From: Nostocaceae cyanobacterium CSSed10_463m
Lineage (GTDB): Bacteria > Cyanobacteriota > Cyanobacteriia > Cyanobacteriales > Nostocaceae
Assembly (NCBI GenBank): GCA_003556955.1
Contig: PWQB01000546.1
Coordinates: forward strand, 1-9,046
Direction: 5' to 3'
DNA: 9,046 nt
The notes under the pieces are model-generated. The model saw only the letters and a list, made by a program, of their open reading frames with translations, had not been told where the DNA came from and ran no database searches. This document shows, piece by piece, positions 6,567-9,046 of the stretch (positions are counted from its first letter, which is position 1; each line of letters starts with the position of its first letter). A program made the translations under genes and the position numbers.

Positions 6567-6645
6567 AGATCCCCTTGAGCCTCCCCTTGAAAAGGGGGGA
6601 ATTAGAATCAAAGTCCCCCTTAATAAGGGGGATTTAGGGGGATCT
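6567..6645. repeat. Three-stem palindromic (MITE-like) element
   Basis: Outer arms AGATCCCC (6567-6574) and GGGGATCT (6638-6645) are exact reverse complements. They enclose two hairpins: CCCCTT-GAA-AAGGGG (6583-6597) and TCCCCCTTA/TAAGGGGGA around one base (6614-6632). The whole can fold as a three-way structure of 79 nt with no coding capacity. Similar GATCCCCCTAAATCCCCC sequences are dispersed in cyanobacterial genomes (from memory), so I read it as a small non-autonomous palindromic repeat. No target-site duplication was evident. It begins 9 bp after the nrtC stop and could also affect mRNA stability between nrtC and nrtD. Confidence 0.75.
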
Positions 6646-6724
6646 AGAATGTTTTGCTACCGACAATAGGACTTTTCAAACATCCTCTAAGAAACTTGCA
6701 CAAAACATCTCTGCTATTTCTTAA

Positions 6725-6748
6725 CTCTGTGTCCTCTGTGCCTCTGTG
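6725..6748. repeat. CTCTGTG tandem repeat in the nrtC-nrtD gap
   Basis: Three CTCTGTG cores start at 6725, 6734 and 6742 (spacing 9 and 8). Read on the - strand this is the AACCACAGAGGCACAGAG-type repeat common in Nostocales (from memory). The rest of the 242-bp gap (6646-6724 and 6749-6800) is AT-rich and shows no gene, NtcA box or clear promoter. Confidence 0.7.
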
Positions 6749-6800
6749 GTTAGTTAAAAAAAAATCCAGATAAACTTATTAACCCAAGTTGAGTTAAATT

Positions 6801-7640
6801 ATGCAATTAGTCAACAAAAACAATCAAGCTAATCAAGTGCTAACTCAGAATAAAGAAGATTTTTTAGTCATTGATGGTGTTAGTAAAATTTACCCCACTG
6901 CTCAGGGGCCTTACACCGTAATTGATGGCGTTGACCTCAAAGTTCGTGAAGGCGAGTTTATCTGCATTATTGGTCACTCTGGCTGTGGGAAATCAACTCT
7001 TTTGAATATGGTTTCTGGATTTAATACTCCTACCGATGGTGTTGTATTTCTCCAAGATCAACCGATCACTGAACCAGGCCCAGATAGAATGATGGTTTTC
7101 CAAAATTACTGTCTACTACCTTGGATGAGTGTTTTTGATAATGTTTATCTGGCTGTTGATTCGGTGTTTCCCAAAAAAACAACAGCAGAAAAGAGAGCAA
7201 TTGTTAAAGAACATTTGGCAATGGTGGGCTTAATGGAAGCTGCTGATAAAAAACCTAGTCAGATTTCTGGTGGGATGAAGCAACGAGTGGCGATCGCACG
7301 CGCTCTTTCTATCCGTCCCCAAGTGTTAATTTTAGATGAACCTTTTGGGGCTTTAGATGCTATTACCAAGGAGGAATTACAAGAAGAATTACTACAAATT
7401 TGGCAAGAACATCAAGTCACGGTTTTAATGATTACTCATGACATTGATGAAGCTTTGTTTTTAGCAGACAGACTGGTAATGATGACTAATGGACCAGCAG
7501 CTAATATTGGTGAAGTTTTGAATATTCCTTTTTCTCGTCCCCGCAATCGTCGCCGGATTATGGAAGATCCAGAATATTACAATCTGCGTAACCATGCTTT
7601 AGATTTTCTGTTTAGTCGATGCGCTCATCCTGAAGATTAA
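6801..7640 (+). CDS. nrtD: Nitrate/nitrite ABC transporter ATPase
   Basis: NrtD is the second, stand-alone ATPase that pairs with NrtC on the cytoplasmic face of NrtB. The 279-residue protein has Walker A GHSGCGKST (58-66), Q-loop Q101, signature ISGGMKQ (155-161), Walker B VLILDEP (175-181), D-loop GALD and H-loop H213. All the residues needed for ATP hydrolysis are therefore present. It resembles the first 258 residues of NrtC through the C-terminal SRPR and YYNLRN motifs, and stops where NrtC continues into its linker. The first 20 residues are polar and not part of the ABC fold. The ATG has no strong Shine-Dalgarno sequence. Order and family fit the operon. A cyanate or taurine ATPase would look similar, but context argues for nitrate. 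Confidence 0.95.
   Translation: MQLVNKNNQANQVLTQNKEDFLVIDGVSKIYPTAQGPYTVIDGVDLKVREGEFICIIGHSGCGKSTLLNMVSGFNTPTDGVVFLQDQPITEPGPDRMMVFQNYCLLPWMSVFDNVYLAVDSVFPKKTTAEKRAIVKEHLAMVGLMEAADKKPSQISGGMKQRVAIARALSIRPQVLILDEPFGALDAITKEELQEELLQIWQEHQVTVLMITHDIDEALFLADRLVMMTNGPAANIGEVLNIPFSRPRNRRRIMEDPEYYNLRNHALDFLFSRCAHPED
7290..7297. repeat. HIP1 octamer in the nrtD signature region
   Basis: GCGATCGC encodes A164-I165-A166, the same codons relative to the ABC signature as the copy in nrtC. Confidence 0.9.
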
Positions 7641-7659
7641 ATAATGAAAATTGCCAGGA

Positions 7660-7679
7660 AGACGCGATGAATCGCGTCT
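7660..7679. repeat. Perfect 9-bp-arm palindrome GACGCGAT/ATCGCGTC
   Basis: AGACGCGAT (7660-7668) and ATCGCGTCT (7671-7679) are exact reverse complements around GA, 19 bp after the nrtD stop. With the adjoining CTACAA it resembles GTAGAGACGCGAT-type palindromes that I recall as dispersed in Nostocales. No T-tract follows, so it is not a standard terminator, but the stem could stabilise the 3' end of an nrtD transcript. Confidence 0.7.
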
Positions 7680-7707
7680 CTACAATGACAAAATAAAAAA
7701 AGGATGC

Positions 7708-7731
7708 AAGCCCCTAAATTTATTTATGGAG
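7708..7731 (+). repeat. Twin hairpin, copy 1 (AT-rich stem)
   Basis: This is the first of two 24-nt copies that align without gaps. It opens with AAGCCCC, then TAAAT-TT-ATTTA (7715-7726) forms the inner stem, T7727 is a bulge, and GGAG (7728-7731) faces CCCC (7711-7714) with one C-A mismatch. All seven differences from copy 2 are transitions, and six of them form three compensated base pairs. Confidence 0.7.
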
Positions 7732-7758
7732 AAGAAAAATGTGAAACAACATTAATTC

Positions 7759-7782
7759 AAGCCCCCGGATTTATCCGTGGGG
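7759..7782 (+). repeat. Twin hairpin, copy 2 (GC-rich stem, followed by T-rich tract)
   Basis: After AAGCCCC, the inner stem CGGAT-TT-ATCCG (7766-7777), the bulged T7778 and GGGG (7779-7782) pairing with CCCC (7762-7765) give a nine-pair hairpin. The repeat starts 51 nt after copy 1, in the same orientation. On the + strand it is followed by a T-rich heptamer tract, so it resembles an intrinsic terminator or attenuator between nrtD and narB. It may instead be a relic of IS200/IS605-type hairpin ends. Confidence 0.7.
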
Positions 7783-7787
7783 TATTT

Positions 7788-7814
7788 AATTTTTAATTTT
7801 TAATTTTTAATTTT
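7788..7814. repeat. AATTTTT heptamer tandem repeat before narB
   Basis: Three exact AATTTTT units begin at 7788, 7795 and 7802, followed by a six-base partial copy at 7809-7814. It is STRR-like in period but differs in sequence from the ATTCGTA arrays. It ends 6 bp before the narB Shine-Dalgarno sequence. Confidence 0.85.
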
Positions 7815-7820
7815 GAATTC

Positions 7821-7824
7821 GGAG
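7821..7824 (+). promoter_or_regulatory. Shine-Dalgarno sequence deciding the narB GTG start
   Basis: GGAG lies 9 nt before GTG 7834, a good spacing. An in-frame TTG at 7813 has no such signal and would add seven residues of repeat-derived sequence. The GGAG sits at the edge of a GGAGCGCAGCGAC block that looks like a dispersed repeat. Confidence 0.65.
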
Positions 7825-7833
7825 CGCAGCGAC

Positions 7834-9046
7834 GTGACTAAAACTCTTTGTCCTTACTGTGGTGTGGGTTGTGGACTGGAAGTTTCACCGCCCGCGCAAC
7901 TAGCAAAAGCCACTAATCGAGATAGTCAGGGAAATCCGATTTGGCGGGTACGGGGTGATAAGGATCATCCCTCAAGTCAAGGTATGGTTTGTGTTAAGGG
8001 CGCAACTATTGCTGAGTCTTTAGATAAAAGTCGATTACATTACCCAATGGTGCGGGATTCTTTAGATCAGGAGTTTCGCCGGGTTAGTTGGGATGCAGCT
8101 TTTGATATAATTACTCAACGCATCCAAGATGTACTCAAGACTCAGGGGTCAGATGCTATATGTATGTATGGTTCTGGTCAGTTTCAAACTGAAGATTATT
8201 ACATAGCTCAGAAACTTTTAAAAGGATGTCTGGGTACTAATAATTTTGATGCCAATTCGCGTTTATGTATGTCTAGTGCTGTGTCTGGATATATTCAAAG
8301 TTTTGGCTCAGATGGACCCCCTTGTTGTTATGAAGATTTAGATTTAACTGATTGTGCATTTTTAATTGGTACGAATACGGCGGAATGTCACCCCATCGTT
8401 TTTAACAGGTTACTAAAACATCATAAAAAAAATCGCCACGTCAAAATGATCGTGGTCGATCCTCGGCGCACACCAACGGCTGAAGCTGCTGATTTACATT
8501 TAGCTATTCGTCCTGGTACAGATATTGATTTAATGAATGGAATGGCGCATTTATTGATGCGTTGGAATTATATTGATGTCGGTTTTATTGATGATTGTAC
8601 GAGCAATTTTGCTGAATATGCTGAGGTGATTCGTCATTACCCCCCAGAAGTGGCGGCGCGTCAATGTGGTATCAGTATTGAAGATTTAGAAACTGCTGCT
8701 AAGTATTGGGGCGAATCTCAACGGGTGCTTTCTCTGTGGTCAATGGGTGTCAATCAATCCAGTGAAGGGACGGCTAAGGTTAGGACCATTATTAATCTGC
8801 ATTTAATGACTGGACAAGTGGGTAAGCCTGGGGCGGGGCCTTTTTCCCTCACAGGTCAGCCAAATGCAATGGGAGGACGGGAAGCTGGGGGTTTGGCGCA
8901 TTTATTACCGGGTTATCGTTTGGTAAAAAATCCCCAACACCGGGCTGAAGTTGAAGCTTTTTGGGGTTTAGAACCTGGGCAAATTTCACCTACTCCGGGT
9001 TTAACTGCTTGGGAGATGATTACTGGTTTGGAAAATGACGCTGTGG
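7834..9046 (+). CDS. narB: Ferredoxin-nitrate reductase, 5' part (cut by window end)
   Basis: NarB reduces nitrate to nitrite in the cytoplasm with electrons from ferredoxin, using a bis-molybdopterin guanine dinucleotide cofactor and one [4Fe-4S] cluster. The frame is open from GTG 7834 to the window edge, 404 codons; the full protein is usually a little over 700 residues. The N-terminal cluster motif is C6-x2-C9-x3-C13-x39-C53 within CPYCGVGCG and GMVCVKGA. The molybdopterin domain follows, with the likely Mo ligand C145 in [10 protein letters not shown], then [23 protein letters not shown] and [13 protein letters not shown], all typical of assimilatory NarB/NasA. There is no Tat signal, which separates it from periplasmic NapA. 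It begins 193 bp after nrtD, separated by palindromes and heptamers, and reads as the last enzyme gene of the operon. Confidence 0.95.
   Translation, partial: MTKTLCPYCGVGCGLEVSPPAQLAKATNRDSQGNPIWRVRGDKDHPSSQGMVCVKGATIAESLDKSRLHYPMVRDSLDQEFRRVSWDAAFDIITQRIQDVLKTQGSDAICMYGSGQFQTEDYYIAQKLLKGCLGTNNFDANSRLCMSSAVSGYIQSFGSDGPPCCYEDLDLTDCAFLIGTNTAECHPIVFNRLLKHHKKNRHVKMIVVDPRRTPTAEAADLHLAIRPGTDIDLMNGMAHLLMRWNYIDVGFIDDCTSNFAEYAEVIRHYPPEVAARQCGISIEDLETAAKYWGESQRVLSLWSMGVNQSSEGTAKVRTIINLHLMTGQVGKPGAGPFSLTGQPNAMGGREAGGLAHLLPGYRLVKNPQHRAEVEAFWGLEPGQISPTPGLTAWEMITGLENDAV

Noticed and set aside
7788..7814. Tandem repeats read as a CRISPR array
   Set aside because: Units are 7 bp and contiguous, with no spacers and no cas genes.

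Overview
The window is a nitrate-assimilation operon of a filamentous, probably heterocyst-forming cyanobacterium of the Nostoc/Anabaena type. This rests on the gene order nirA-nrtA-nrtB-nrtC-nrtD-narB, an NtcA-type promoter, five copies of the cyanobacterial HIP1 octamer GCGATCGC, and intergenic gaps full of short tandem heptamers and palindromes of the kind common in Nostocales. All genes are on the + strand. I see no convincing gene on the - strand.

Layout. Positions 1-616 hold no gene. They carry a 15-bp tandem repeat (86-112), a palindromic element with perfect 15-bp arms (149-210), a LysR-type dyad (235-250), a perfect GTA-N8-TAC NtcA box (279-292) with a -10 box 22 nt downstream (315-320), and a predicted leader of about 290 nt. 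Next come nirA (617-2161, ferredoxin-nitrite reductase), nrtA (2214-3524, nitrate/nitrite-binding lipoprotein), nrtB (3591-4430, permease), nrtC (4570-6558, ATPase fused to an NrtA-like domain), nrtD (6801-7640, second ATPase) and the first 404 codons of narB (7834 to the window end, molybdopterin nitrate reductase, cut by the window edge).

How the genes work together. NrtA captures nitrate or nitrite outside the plasma membrane. NrtB forms the channel, and NrtC plus NrtD form a heteromeric ATPase pair. NarB reduces nitrate to nitrite and NirA reduces nitrite to ammonium, both in the cytoplasm with ferredoxin as electron donor. The C-terminal half of NrtC is a second solute-binding-like domain, known in this family as a regulatory domain. 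Here it has lost two of the four anion-binding side chains I compared with NrtA.

The genes are a well-known system. The less expected content lies between them. Every gap except nrtA-nrtB contains repeats, some of which touch gene signals: the nirA stop codon lies in a heptamer repeat, nrtC starts just after one, and the narB ribosome-binding site lies in a repeat-like block. The nrtD-narB gap holds two directly repeated 24-nt hairpins whose stems differ by three compensatory base-pair changes. This is the most interesting non-coding signal in the window. I found no evidence of a wholly new protein system.
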